The translations under genes and the position numbers were made by a program. From positions 103,890,404 to 103,954,403 of the forward strand of contig NC_134398.1 of assembly GCF_050003625.1 (NCBI RefSeq): 64,000 nt of DNA, read 5' to 3'. The notes below the pieces were generated by a model. That model was not told where the DNA came from. It saw nothing but the letters and a program-made list of their open reading frames with translations, and ran no database searches. Source of the stretch: Haematobia irritans (taxonomy: Eukaryota > Arthropoda > Insecta > Diptera > Muscidae). Shown here one piece after another: positions 1 to 12,700 of this stretch; within the stretch, counting starts at the first letter, position 1, and each line of letters begins with the position of its first letter.

Positions 1-919
1 GCCACTTTGCCTTGAACTGCTGCTCGCCCTTAACAGTTTTTTTGGTCTTCTTTAGGTTCCGCTTGACAATAGCCCAGTATTTCTCAATTGGGCGGAGCTC
101 TGGCGTGTTGGGAGGGTTCTTGTCCTTGGGAACCACCTGCACGTTGTTGGTGGCGTAGCACTCCATGGCCTTTTTACCGTAATGGCAAGATGCCAAATCC
201 GGCTAAAACAGTACGGATCAACCGTGTTTCTTCAGGAAAGGCAGCAGACGTTTATTCAAACACTCTTTCACGTAAATTTCTTGGTTGACAGTCCCGGAAG
301 CTATGAAAATGCTGCTTTTCAAGCCACAGGTACAGATGGCTTGCCAAACCAGATATTTCTTTGCGAACTTTGACAGTTTTATGTGCTTGAAAATATCTGC
401 TACCTTTCCCCTTCCTTTTGCCGTATAAAACTCCTGTCCCGGAAGTTGCTTGTAGTCGGATTTGACGTAGGTTTCGTCGTCCATTACCACGCAGTCAAAC
501 TTCGTCAGCATCGTCGTGTACAGCCTCCGGGATCGCGCTTTGGCCGTCGTATTTTGTTTATCATCGCGATTTGGAGTCACTACCTTCTTGTAAGTCGATA
601 GTCCGGCTCGTTTTTTGGCTCGATGCACGGTTGTAGACGATACACCCAGCTTATTTGTGGCATCTCGGAGAGGGAGGTTAGGGTTTCGCTTGAAACTACC
701 GGCAACTCTCTTTGTCGTCTCAGCGGCTTCCGGTTTTCGATTTCCCCCCGATCCAGACTTCCTGGCTGTCGACTAACGTTCCCCAAACACTTTAATTACA
801 TTTGTAACAGTTGATTTGGCAACTTTTAGCGATTTTGCCAGCTTTGCGTGCGAGTAGCTCGGATTTTCGCGACGCGCGAGCAAAAGTTTGATACGCTGCT
901 CTTCTTGCTTGGACGGCAT
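1..919 (-). pseudogene. Tc1/mariner (DD37E-type) transposase, broken, cut by window edge
   Basis: The frame starts at an ATG at 919 with a basic, helix-turn-helix-like N-terminus and runs to base 1, so the C-terminus lies outside the window. The catalytic region is visible: first Asp in VVMDDETYVKSD, second Asp in PDLASCHYG, Glu in ELRPIEKYW. I count 37 residues between the second Asp and the Glu, the DD37E spacing known from insect Tc1/mariner elements. Three in-frame stops break it: TAG at 773-775, TGA at 218-220, and a TAG about five codons later where a Trp is expected before PDLASCH. The enzyme would cut and paste at TA sites; this copy cannot be made whole. The terminal repeat on the right is not resolved. 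Confidence 0.85.
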
Positions 920-1407
920 TTTGACAACTGAAGAGTGAATTCAAAATAAGAGCAACATTCTACACACACACACCTTCAAAATGGGGGGTGTTCAGGTTTT
1001 TTAAATGCAAAATTGAAAGAAATACGTCAAGTTTATATTGACCAAATTTTGACCGTATCACCCTTTATTCCACTTTTATAAATCGGTGCGATACTTATTT
1101 TAAGCCAAATTCTTTTCTATGGGATAAACTTTATTCAATGTATCAAGTAAATGCTGTTCCCCGTTCCGCAAATTTTGCAGCGTCATACCATGTCGATGTT
1201 GCAGCGTCATACCATGTCGATGTTGATATAAATATTTATTTGTTGCAACAACTACCTTACGCGTATTAGTATACTCAACTTTTAGTTGTACCAACCATTT
1301 GTTGATTCCCATGCTGTAGGTCTCACTATGCTGGTGGTTGGCTCAACAATTTCATGCAACATAAAACCAAATTTATCGGCATTGGTTATGTAGGTGTATA
1401 TCAGCTG
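920..1407. other. Unassigned DNA with a 24-bp tandem duplication
   Basis: No gene is visible. Positions 1177-1200 and 1201-1224 are an exact 24-bp direct duplication beginning GCAGCGTCATACC. A minus-strand open frame over 1100-1312 spans it but has no recognisable domain. Confidence 0.5.
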
Positions 1408-1978
<571 letters not shown>

Positions 1979-3101
1979 ATTTTTTTTGTTTGATTTGTAT
2001 TCAGATTACATATGAAGTTTTTGTTTTTATATGTTTTCGTATAAGTAAATATATATTTTTTAATAATTTTGTTTTGTTGCTTTTTTTTAAATTATTTCAT
2101 TGCTGCTGATTTTAAAGATTTTTCTAATGTTGATATTATTGGCATTTATAAAGATTTAAATAATTATTTACAAAAATAATAACAAATTTTGCCAAAGAAT
2201 AAAGGGAAGATTATTCTCTAAGAAAATTTGAATTACGCAATATAAAGAAAAATTAGTTATTCTATGATGATATTACTTTCAATTTCTTTAAAATTGACAA
2301 CAATTATATATGAAAGTTTTTATTTATAAAGTGTTTTATGAAACAAATTGATAATTTAATTACATGATATTACATGAATGCATGATATTAATACAAATTT
2401 AATTCTAGACAGTATAATTCTAACATTAAAAATAATTCTATATATTTAGTATTTTTTTATTTTTTTTTAATCCAATATATATAGTGTAATATTTAGTTCT
2501 AAGTTCAAATATGTATTTTTTTATATTTATGGATTTTGAAGTTTCGTTTTTTATTAACGGTAAAATTTGAATACTTTTGATTATATTATATAATTTTGTT
2601 CATATTTGTGATTGTGAATTTTAAGAATTTTTTTATGTAGAATTTTGTAATTATTTCTTAGTTTTAGCCAAATTATTTTAATTACTGTTGTCTTTTCTTT
2701 TGGTCAATGAGATTAGTATAGGTTAGTTGATAATTATTTTAATTGCAACCAATTGAACATGATCAATATTAGGTTAGGATAGGTCATGTGATTTAGTGGT
2801 ATTATTGCACGAGGCAGCATATTTTTAGATTTCGAAGAAAAATTCACATTGAACAATTCAAACATAGCAATGGCAAACTTGCAAATGATTTTACTTACAC
2901 GTTATCACCTTGATGAGACGGTATTACCACGTGGTTATAATAGAACAGGTTGACCTGGACTCAAAACATGCATACTTTAATTCCCAGCAATCAAATATAG
3001 ATGCCGCACGTGCTCCGAGGTTGCTCGAGAATTTGTTTTGTACAGTATATATACATAAAGGGGCCTTGGCCTGTATAGATGGACATAAATAATGGCCAAA
3101 T
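1979..3101. other. AT-rich stretch without recognisable gene
   Basis: Very AT-rich DNA with many short homopolymers. I see no long frame, no RNA gene and no terminal repeats. Short frames near 2910-3092 have no domain. Confidence 0.5.
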
Positions 3102-4682
3102 CAGAATTTTGTAAAACAAGTATATACGGCCGTAAGTTCGGCCAGGCCGAAGCTTATGTTCCCTCCATCATGGATTGCGTAGAAACTTCTTCTAAACACT
3201 GCCATCCACAATCGAATTACTTAAGTTGCGGTAACGCTTGCCAATGGCAAGGTATCTTAAAACCTCCTAACACCATCTTCTAAATTGTATGTAAGTCCAT
3301 ACGTGGTATATATTAAATCAAAAAAGATCGATCCAATACGTATATAATTCAGTTTGACTACAGAAATAAAATTTTAACAAAAGTTTCTATAGAAATAAAA
3401 TTTTCACAAAATTTTCTATAGAAATAAAAATTTTGACAAAATATTCTATAGAAAGAAAATTTTGACAAAAATTTCTACAGAAATAAAATTTTAACAAAAT
3501 TTTCTATATAAATAAACTTTTGACAAAATTTTCTATAGAAATAAAATCTTGGTAGATTATTTGTGGCTCGAGTGGCAACCATGATTATGAACCGAATAAA
3601 ATTTGAACAAAATTTTCTATAGAAATAAAATTTTGACAAAATTTTCTATAGAAATAAAATTTTGAAAATGATGAAAATTTTATTATGAACCGAATAAAAT
3701 TTTAACAAAATTTTATCTAGAAATAAAATTTTGACAAAATTTTCTATAGAAATAAAATTTTGGTAGATTATTTTTGGCTCTAGTGGCAACCATGATTATG
3801 AACCGATATGGACCAATTTTTGTGTGATTGGACCAATTTTGGTATGGTTGTTAGCGACCATATACTAACACCACGTTCCTAATTTGAACCGGATCGGATG
3901 AATTTTGCTCCTCCAAGAGGCTCCGGAGGTCAAATCTGGAGAACGTTTTATATGGGGGCTATATATAATTATGGACCAATTCTGGCACGGTTGTTAGAGA
4001 CCATATACCAACACCATGTACCAAATTTCAGCCGGATCGGATGAAATTTGCTTCTCTTTTAGGCTCCGCAAGCCAAATCTGGGGATCGGTTTATATGGGG
4101 GCTATATATAATTAAGACCGATATGGATCAATTTTTGCATGGTTGTTAGAGACCATATATCAACACCATGTACCAAATTTCAGTCGGATCGGATGAAATT
4201 TGCTTCTCTTTTAGGCTCCGCAAGCCAAATCTGGGGATCGGTTTATATGGGGGCTATATATAATTATGGACCGATGTGGACCAATTTTTGCATGGTTGTT
4301 AGAGACCATATACCAACACCATGTACCAAATTTCAGCCGGATCGGATGAAATATGCTTCTGTTAGAGGCTCCACAAGCCAAATCTGAGGGTCCCTTTATA
4401 TGGGGGCTATACGTAAAAGTGGACCGATATGGCCCATTTTCAATACTGACCTACATCGATAACAACTACTTGTGCCAAGTTTAAAGTCGATAGCTTGTTT
4501 CGTTCGGAATTTAGCGTGATTTCAACAGACAGACGGACGGACATGCTTAGATCGACTCAGAATTTCACCACGACCCAGAATATGTATACTTTATGGGGTC
4601 TTAGAGCAATATTTCGATGTGTTACAAACGGAATGACAAAGTTAATATACCCCCATCCTGTGATGGAGGGTATAATAAATTT
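3102..4682 (-). repeat. Composite tandem repeat family R1, copy a
   Basis: Read on the minus strand the element opens with a hairpin-like TATACCCTCC...GGGGGTAT (4650-4675). It then has AGACCCCATAAAGTATA, a TGTCCGTCCGTC run, and several units of about 150 bp containing GGCTGAAATTTGGTACATGG and ATATAGCCCCCATATAAA. Next comes an array of about 26 bp units (AAAATTTTATTTCTATAGAAA, 3360-3770), and it closes with GGCCGAACTTACGGCCGTATA and ACTTGTTTT (3100-3140). Other copies lie at 8697-9140, 18830-19375 and 49604-59371. No transposase is encoded; the open frame at 4139-4387 follows the repeat period. Confidence 0.8.
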
Positions 4683-6038
4683 ATTTTTGTGACGTATTTC
4701 GATATTAAAACATTTAGTTTTATAGAAAATTACATATTTCATTATCATGCACATTTAATGTGTATTAAGCCTTATTTTGTTGATTTTAAACAAATTAACA
4801 GATAGATGAAATGTAATATAATTTTCTACTCAGACTTGAACCTAATTTGGAAATGGAATAAAAAAAAGCGACAAATAAAACAGAATTTATTTAATTGAAA
4901 TTAATCTTTTAATGCAAGCATATATCATGCCTTTTCACTGGATATTCTATTAAATGAAACTCACGTGTGATTTATATACCACAAGTTTTAATGTTAGATA
5001 ATCAAAAAAATCGGAATAATAAGATTATTCTTACCCCTTTTTCTATAAACAGAAAATGATTAATTTTCAGTAAAATGGATAATGGAGAACTCTTATCATG
5101 GTCTCCTAATTCACTAAAATCACTAAATTAACTTTCTTTATATGTGACACCTCTTCTTTTCACACGTTCACCTTTCCACTGTTCAATTGGAATGAACTGG
5201 CAAGACGCTCTAACCGCATGGTTGACCTACCTTCGTTAAATTTTCCCCTGTTCGGTTGTCAAATTTAAAAAAAAAAATACACCTCTGTTGTGTCACTATG
5301 AGTTGCCACTCTCGTTGGAGAAATGCATAGACATTATAATACATAGATGGGCCATGGTTGTCAAACTATGTTTGACAGTTCCAAAGATTAAGAATAGACG
5401 AGAAACATAAAAGCACGCTTACAATCTCTTTCGTTTTCCTTTTTGTAGTTTGCCAATTTTACACAAAATTAGAACGTTTATGATGCAACAGAGGATTTAT
5501 AAATAAATTAACATATTAAAAGTTCATATTTGAACAAAAAATTGTGACCAAAACCGCGAAAATTCGAAATTTAATTTTGAGCAGCATTGCTCTTTACGAA
5601 CAACACAAAAGCAAATGCGCGAAAATTAATGTTTGGGACTGACTCTTTACGAAAAAATCAAAACGAAAGTCAGAAAATTAATTTTTGCAACTGACTATGG
5701 AGAAATGTCATGTCAAAACAAGTTGTACAACAAGACAACAACAGCCGCCATGACAACATCTCAAAAAAATATATAAACAAAAGAAATAAAGATTTTTTGT
5801 GCAAGTGTAAATCCCAAATGTATAGGCAACCGTCACAAAGCCAACACTTTTTAATGGGACTCGAGGAGTACAAAAGTGTTGGGCAAAGGTTGTCAATTAT
5901 CAAAGAAAATATATCTGCCTACATTCATTGAAGCTGGTGTTCCTATTTTGCATTTTGCGGTGTATGTGTGTATTCGCGTATAGCAGCGGTTGTTGGCAAA
6001 CAAAACAAAAAAGGAACCCATATTTTGATTCCATAAGG
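4683..6038. other. Intergenic DNA, no assignable element
   Basis: AT-rich DNA with imperfect internal repeats near 5560-5700 around GCGAAAATTAAT. A 73-codon open frame at 5710-5931 has no recognisable domain and is probably chance. It may be single-copy host sequence. Confidence 0.4.
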
Positions 6039-6325
6039 GTAAGAAAGAAAAGATATTTTCCTTCAAACATTCTAATATCTACAAATTATATTTTCAGTTT
6101 GTGTTGCTGCTAGTGTGCATCTTGGAATTGGCATTTGTTGGTATGCAATAATTTCTATGGGCATAGTTACACAAGTAACAATTATAATTCATTTTCTGCC
6201 CAAAACAATCCACAAGATGAAATGTGCAGTTCTTTATCCAAAGTGGTGTATGTTTATAGCAGGTAAATTAATGTGCATGAACTTCATGGCCATAAATAAT
6301 TTATTGTTTGTCTGTTTCTAAAAAG
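6039..6325 (+). other. Two intron-like segments (weak gene signal)
   Basis: 6039-6097 begins GTAAGAAAG and ends TATTTTCAG (59 bp). 6263-6325 begins GTAAAT and ends after a pyrimidine-rich stretch in AAAAAG (63 bp). Both lengths suit fly short introns. The sequence just after the first could encode a short hydrophobic leader-like peptide (FVLLLVCILELAFV) but soon meets a stop, so I do not call a protein. Such signals also arise by chance in AT-rich DNA. Confidence 0.2.
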
Positions 6326-6916
6326 GTTGATGCTGGTAAAATAAATGAAACAAATTTCCATGCCATTGGGTGAAAGGTGTCTTTGTTTGTGACTGTCTAA
6401 TGCTGCAAAAATATACATGAAGTAAACAAATGTTTTCGAAGTTTTGCCTGCATAATGAAATGCAAATGCTATTGGACAACATTACTATCCACATGTATGG
6501 AGGAATGTGTATATGCAATTTTTGATTCAAAACTACTGTGGCATAAGATAAGTTTTATGGTTTGATACTCATTTGAATGATTTACTAATATTGATTTGTA
6601 CACGGATGAAAAAGACTGTTTTTCATATGTTTGGCTATAAACATTATATGTTTATGTAAGGGAAAATAAATCCGTATATGAAAATTCGTTTCAGCGCCAC
6701 CTATATGTGAAAAATGAGTTATATACGAATAAATTTTTTTTTTGCGATATAATCCTCCGTAGAAATTGGCACAAATTGGCCAAACGGGAAGAGATAGAAA
6801 AGCCAAATTTTAACCAAAGATAAACTGAAACGATAGCTTTCGATTGGAATTAAAACCTTTTGCCAGAAATCTTCCGAATCAGAGTAATGTTGCATATACG
6901 AAACAGAGAGAAAAGG

Positions 6917-8695
6917 GACCACTGTGGCCAAATGGAAAAAGATGGGGTTCCAGATTTATATGTGAAAGATAGATCTTTTAGTGCTCTATCCGATGGTAAA
7001 AACGGATATTGCGAAATGTGTTTGGGAGTCTCAATATATGGCTTGGAAAAAAGTGGACGCACTTCACCTCAAGAGAAAAGTGACCACTGTGGCCAAATGG
7101 AAAAAGATGGGGTTCCAGATTTATATGTGAAAGATAGATCTTTTAGTGCTCTATCCGATGGTAAAAACGGATACAGCTAAATGTGTTTGGGAGTCTCAAT
7201 GTATGGCTTGGAAAAAAGTGGACGCACTGCTCCTGGAGAGAAAAGTGACCACTGTGGCCAAATGGAAAAAGATGGGGTTCCAGATTTATATGTGAAAGAT
7301 AGATCTTTTAGTGCTCTATCCGATGGTAAAAACGGATACAGCTAAATGTGTTTGGGAGTCTCAATATATGGCTTGGAAAAAAGTGGACGCACTTCACCTC
7401 AAGAGAAAAGTGACCACTGTGGCCAAATGGAAAAAGATGGGGTTCCAGATTTATATGTGAAAGATAGATCTTTTAGTGCTCTATCCGATGGTAAAAACGG
7501 ATATTGCGAAATGTGTTTGGGAGTCTCAATATATGGCTTGGAAAAAAGTGGACGCACTGCTCCTGGAGAGAAAAGTGACCACTGTGGCCAAATGGAAAAA
7601 GATGGGGTTCCAGATTTATATGTGAAAGATAGATCTTTTAGTGCTCTATCCGATGGTAAAAACGGATACAGCTAAATGTGTTTGGGAGTCTCAATATATG
7701 GCTTGGAAAAAAGTGGACGCACTGCTCCTGGAGAGAAAAGTGACCACTGTGGCCAAATGGAAAAAGATGGGGTTCCAGATTTATATGTGAAAGATAAATC
7801 TTTTAGTGCTCTATCCGATGGTAAAAACGGATATTGCGAAATGTGTTTGGGAGTCTCAATATATGGCTTGGAAAAAAGTGGACGCACTTCACCTCAAGAG
7901 AAAAGTGACCACTGTGGCCAAATGGAAATAGATGGGGTTCCAGATTTATATGTGAAAGATAGATCTTTTAGTGCTCTATCCGATGGTGGAAACGGATACA
8001 GCTAAATGTGTTTGGGAGTCTCAATATATGGCTTGGAAAAAAGTGGACGCACTGCTCCTGGAGAGAAAAGTGACCACTGTGGCCAAATGGAAAAAGATGG
8101 GGTTCCAGATTTATATGTGAAAGATAGATCTTTTAGTGCTCTATCCGATGGTAAAAACGGATACAGCTAAATGTGTTTGGGAGTCTCAATATATGGCTTG
8201 GAAAAAAGTGGACGCACTGCTCCTGGAGAGAAAAGTGACCACTGTGGCCAAATGGAAAAAGATGGGGTTCCAGATTTATATGTGAAAGATAGATCTTTTA
8301 GTGCTCTATCCGATGGTAAAAACGGATACAGCTAAATGTGTTTGGGAGTCTCAATATATGGCTTGGAAAAAAGTGGACGCACTTCACCTCAAGAGAAAAG
8401 TGACCACTGTGGCCAAATGGAAAAAGATGGGGTTCCAGATTTATATGTGAAAGATAGATCTTTTAGTGCTCTATCCGATGGTAAAAACTGATATTGCGAA
8501 ATGTGTTTGGGAGTCTCAATATATGGCTTGGAAAAAAGTGGACGCACTGCTCCTGGAGAGAAAAGTGACCACTGTGGCCAAATGGAAAAAGATGGGGTTC
8601 CAGATTTATATGTGAAAGATAGATCTTTTAGTGCTCTATCCGATGGTAAAAACGGATACAGCCAAATGTGTTTGGGAGTCACAATATATGGCTTT
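6917..8695 (+). repeat. 165-bp tandem array, left arm (11 units)
   Basis: GACCACTGTGGCC recurs at 6917, 7082, 7247, 7412, 7577, 7742, 7907, 8072, 8237, 8402 and 8567, exactly 165 bp apart each time. Because 165 is 55 codons, one frame reads through as a 55-residue repeat (MCLGVSIYGLEKSGRT...). Two segments alternate independently: the junction reads either TATTGCGAAATG (open) or TACAGCTAAATG (stop), and the linker reads either TTCACCTCAAGAG or GCTCCTGGAGAG. Confidence 0.97.
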
Positions 8696-8696
8696 G

Positions 8697-9140
8697 AATA
8701 GCGGTTTATATGGGGGCTATATATAATTATGATATGATACTGAACTTTTATGAACTGATATGGACTAATTTGTTCATTCTGGTTGGAGACCACACACTCA
8801 TTTCACGTATTAAATTTTAACCGTATCTGAAATTTGGTGTTTCACAAGGCTGCGGAAATCAAATCTGGGGATCGGTTTATATAAGGGCTATACCTAAATG
8901 TGGTCAGATATGGCCCATTTGCAATACCATCCGGCCTACATGAATAACAACTACTTACGCCAAGTTTCAAGTCGATAACTTGTTTTGTTCAGAAGTTAGT
9001 GTGATTTCACCATACGGAGATAGGTAGATCGACCGCACATTTCACGACGACCTAGAATATATAGACTTTATAGGGCCTGAAACCAATATTTCGATGTGTT
9101 AAAACCGGAATAACGAAGTAATGGCGAAAGGTACAAAAAC
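8697..9140 (-). repeat. R1 fragment inside the palindrome centre
   Basis: CGGTTTATATGGGGGCTATA through the diverged GTGTTAAAACCGGAAT matches the hairpin-proximal half of R1 copy a, more diverged than the other copies. It lies directly against the innermost 165-bp unit. Confidence 0.75.
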
Positions 9141-9390
9141 ACAAATTATTTGAATTACTTGATTTCTTCGGAACTTGTTAATTAATATTCTATTTGAATT
9201 AAAAATTTTACTGATTTTGGTCGAAAAATTCTAGGCCTCGCTTTACGTGGCAGATACGTTAAGTTTTAAGTTTTTAATTGAGGAAATTATTTGTTTTTTG
9301 TTCCAATTTTAATTTATTTATAATTAATTGTCGGTTAGATGAATTAATAATCTTATAATCTTACAAAAGTTTAAATTTTTCATAAATTTA

Positions 9391-9558
9391 CGATTTTAAT
9401 TATAGTTTGATTTTTCTTTAGATTTGCGTCAAAATTTTATTAAAAAATATGTAGTACGCTGAAAAAAATATTTGCGATTTTAATTATAGTTTGACTTTCC
9501 TTTAGATTTACGTCAAAGTTTTATTAAAAAATGTGTAGTACACTGAAAAAAATATTTA
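9391..9558. repeat. 84-bp tandem duplication
   Basis: CGATTTTAATTATAGTTTGA starts at 9391 and again at 9475. Both copies end with a GCTGAAAAAAATATT or ACTGAAAAAAATATT motif, which also forms the left end of the MITE at 9541. Confidence 0.8.
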
Positions 9559-10097
9559 TGTGATATTAAAGGTTACGCAACCTAAATTTTAGGATACGAA
9601 ATTTACAAAATATTAAGGACAAATTTCTTTAAAATAATGAAATTTTAATTAAAAGTTTATAATATTTGCTTCAAAAATTTTTTCATTAAATTTAGGACAC
9701 AAATTTTGTGAATTTGCGTCCCTCCGTTAAAGTCGCATGTCTTTGAACTAATGCAAATTTTCCTTAATGTAAAGAAACGATTTTTTTATTTGAAGATATT
9801 GTCCTTAAATTAACTGAAATATTGAAACTTTAGGTTTAAGGTAAAAACTCTTCAAATATAGACTTATTTTGAGGATTTAACGTCTTTGGTTTAAAGTTTT
9901 TGGATTTACAATTTGGATTTTTTAACTGGCATTTTTGTACGTGAGTACTATTATTAATAAACCGCGAAAAGAAAATGAAAAATTTGATAAATGAGATTTC
10001 TTTTTTTTAAAGAAACCGCATCTTTGGCTCGGAATCAATACCAAAATACTTAAGGGAAGGTCAAAATCTTTGGATCCGAGTAATCTTTTTTTGAGTG
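9541..10097. mobile_element. TA-MITE, 557 bp
   Basis: The left end is TA then CACTGAAAAAAATA; the right end, read inward, is CACTCAAAAAAAGATTA preceded by TA (10098-10099). There is no coding capacity. The ends and TA duplication suit the Tc1/mariner superfamily. Confidence 0.65.
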
Positions 10098-10257
10098 TAT
10101 GTATGTTTATTTCCGAGAAAAATTTTGTTTATTGAATTAAAGTGTTAAAAAACATTCACTCATTTTGTTTACAATATTTTTGAATTTTATTAAAAAGTTA
10201 ATTTTTTAAATGATTGCGTTTTCAATTTAAAATATTTTAGTGATATTTCTGTGAATG

Positions 10258-11935
10258 GAACCCCATCTTTTCTATTTTTCTCTATGAGCAGTGCCCTCAT
10301 TTTTTTCCAACCCATATATTGAGGCTCTCAAACACATTTCGCAATATCCGTTTTTACCATCGGATAGTGCACTAAAAGATCTATCTTTCACATATAAATC
10401 TGGAACCCCATCTTTTTCCATTTGGCCACAGTGGTCACTTTTCTCTTGAGGTGAAGTGCGTCCACTTTTTTCCAAGCCATATATTGGGACTCCCAAACAC
10501 ATTTCGCAATATCCGTTTTTACCATCGGATAGAGCACTAAAAAATCTATCTTTCACATATAAATCTGGAACCCCATCTTTTTCCATTTGGCCACAGTGGT
10601 CACTTTTCTCTTGAGGTGAAGTGCGTCCACTTTTTTCCAAGCCATATATTGAGACTCCCAAACACATTTAGCTGTATCCGTTTTTACCATCGGATAGAGC
10701 ACTAAAAGATCTATCTTTCACATATAAATCTGGAACCCCATCTTTTTCCATTTGGCCACAGTGGTCACTTTTCTCTCCAGGAGCAGTGCGTCCACTTTTT
10801 TCCAAGCCATATATTGAGACTCCCAAACACATTTAGCTGTATCCGTTTTTACCATCGGATAGAGCACTAAAAGATCTATCTTTCACATATAAATCTGGAA
10901 CCCCATCTTTTTCCATTTGGCCACAGTGGTCACTTTTCTCTTGAGGTGAAGTGCGTCCACTTTTTTCCAAGCCATATATTGAGACTCCCAAACACATTTA
11001 GCTGTATCCGTTTTTACCATCGGATAGAGCACTAAAAGATCTATCTTTCACATATAAATCTGGAACCCCATCTTTTTCCATTTGGCCACAGTGGTCACTT
11101 TTCTCTTGAGGTGAAGTGCGTCCACTTTTTTCCAAGCCATATATTGAGACTCCCAAACACATTTAGCTGTATCCGTTTTTACCATCGGATAGAGCACTAA
11201 AAGATCTATCTTTCACATATAAATCTGGAACCCCATCTTTTTCCATTTGGCCACAGTGGTCACTTTTCTTCCCAGGAGCAGTGCGTCCACTTTTTTCCAA
11301 GCCATATATTGAGACTCCCAAACACATTTAGCTGTATCCGTTTTTACCATCGGATAGAGCACTAAAAGTTCTATCTTTCACATATAAATCTGGAACCCCA
11401 TCTTTTTCCATTTGGCCACAGTGGTCACTTTTCTCTCCAGGAGCAGTGCGTCCACTTTTTTCCAAGCCATATATTGAGACTCCCAAACACATTTAGCTGT
11501 ATCCGTTTTTACCATCGGATAGAGCACTAAAAGATCTATCTTTCACATATAAATCTGGAACCCCATCTTTTTCCATTTGGCCACAGTGGTCACTTTTCTC
11601 TCCAGGAGCAGTGCGTCCACTTTTTTCAAAGCCATATATTGAGACTCCCAAACACATTTAGCTGTATCCGTTTTCACCATCGGATAGAGCACTAAAATAT
11701 CTATCTTTCACATATAAATCTGGAACCCCATCTTTTTCCATTTGGCCACAGTGGTCACTTTTCTCTTGAGGTGAAGTGCGTCCACTTTTTTCCAAGCCAT
11801 ATATTGAGACTCCCAAACACATTTCGCAATATCCGTTTTTACCATCGGATAGTGCACTAAAAGATCTATCTTTCACATATAAATCTGGAACCCCATCTTT
11901 TTCCATTTGGCCACAGTGGTCACTTTTCTCTCTGT
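10258..11935 (-). repeat. 165-bp tandem array, right arm (10 units plus one degenerate)
   Basis: The complement GGCCACAGTGGTC ends at 10436, 10601, 10766, 10931, 11096, 11261, 11426, 11591, 11756 and 11921, a constant 165-bp period in inverse orientation to the left arm. Both junction and both linker variants occur here too, but in a different order from the left arm. The innermost unit (10258-10340) is shortened and diverged. Confidence 0.97.
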
Positions 11936-12489
11936 TTCGTATATGCAACATTACTCCGATTCGGAAGATTTCTGGCAAAAGGTTTTAATTCCAATCGAAA
12001 GCTATCGTTTCAGTTTATCTTTGGTTAAAATTTGGCTTTTCTATCTCTTCCCGTTTGGCCAATTTATGCCAATTTCTACGGAGGATTATATCGCAAAAAA
12101 AAAAATTTTATTCGTATATAACTCATTTTTTCACATATAGGTGGCGCTGAAACGAATTTTCATATACGGATTTATTTTCCCTTACATTATATGTTTGGAA
12201 CACAAATTTTTAAACACAATATTTTTGAGTGCAAGCATATAATGTTCATAAACTAGCATAACATGTTTGGGACATATATGTTAATATGTTAGAACATATT
12301 ATGTTTGGGACATAAAATGTTTGTAAATATAATATGCTTGGATGCAAACATATATTAATTTAGAAATAGCCTATAAACATATATGTGTTTAGTAGCTTGG
12401 AGCGCTATTTAACAGGGAACGATATTGAATTCAGTTGGTGGTTGTTGCTTGTTATTACAAAATTAACATTTTATTTTTCCTTGGGCAAT

Positions 12490-12700
12490 TGATCAGCTAC
12501 TTCTTTGATCCTTACAAACTGTGTGGTCCGCTGTTCGAATCTCCGTCCGGCAAAAGGTAAAATTAAAATAAAAAAAATCATAAAATTGAATACTTTCTTC
12601 TACAATGTTTGTATTACAGAAAAAGGTGCTAAGAACTAAAAAATCTCGTGGAAGTGAGAAAGATGTCGGGGAATATACAATTGGGCAGAAACAAAATTTT
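12490..12700 (+). repeat. tRNA-like/SINE-like module
   Basis: GTGGTCCGCTGTTCGAATCTCCGTC resembles a degraded tRNA B-box region. It is followed by TTGTATTACAGAAAAAGGTGCTAA and CGTGGAAGTGAGAAAGATG, which recur in the same order at 20390-20530. The A box is poor, so it is probably an inactive tRNA-derived sequence carried by a TA-MITE. Confidence 0.55.

Larger units (their letters stand above)
6654..12187. mobile_element. Foldback-like element with 2-kb inverted arms
   Basis: The termini are inverted copies of ATGTAAGGGAAAATAAATCC, flanked by a perfect 9-bp direct repeat TATATGTTT (6645-6653 and 12188-12196). The outer 260 bp of each arm are about 99% identical in inverse orientation. Inside lie arrays of 165-bp units, 11 in the left arm and 10 plus one degenerate in the right. 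The centre (8697-10257) holds an R1 fragment and a TA-MITE. Long inverted repeats made of tandem repeats with a 9-bp TSD are the hallmark of Foldback elements; Galileo-like P-superfamily elements are an alternative. No transposase is encoded. Confidence 0.8.

Noticed and set aside
5710..5931. A 73-codon open frame
   Set aside because: No recognisable domain, no coding bias I can see, and overlapping open frames on the other strand.
6917..8695. A CRISPR array or a coding repeat protein
   Set aside because: The repeats are contiguous, with no unique spacers, in eukaryotic DNA. The frame is broken by stops in about half of the units and has no start-to-stop gene structure.
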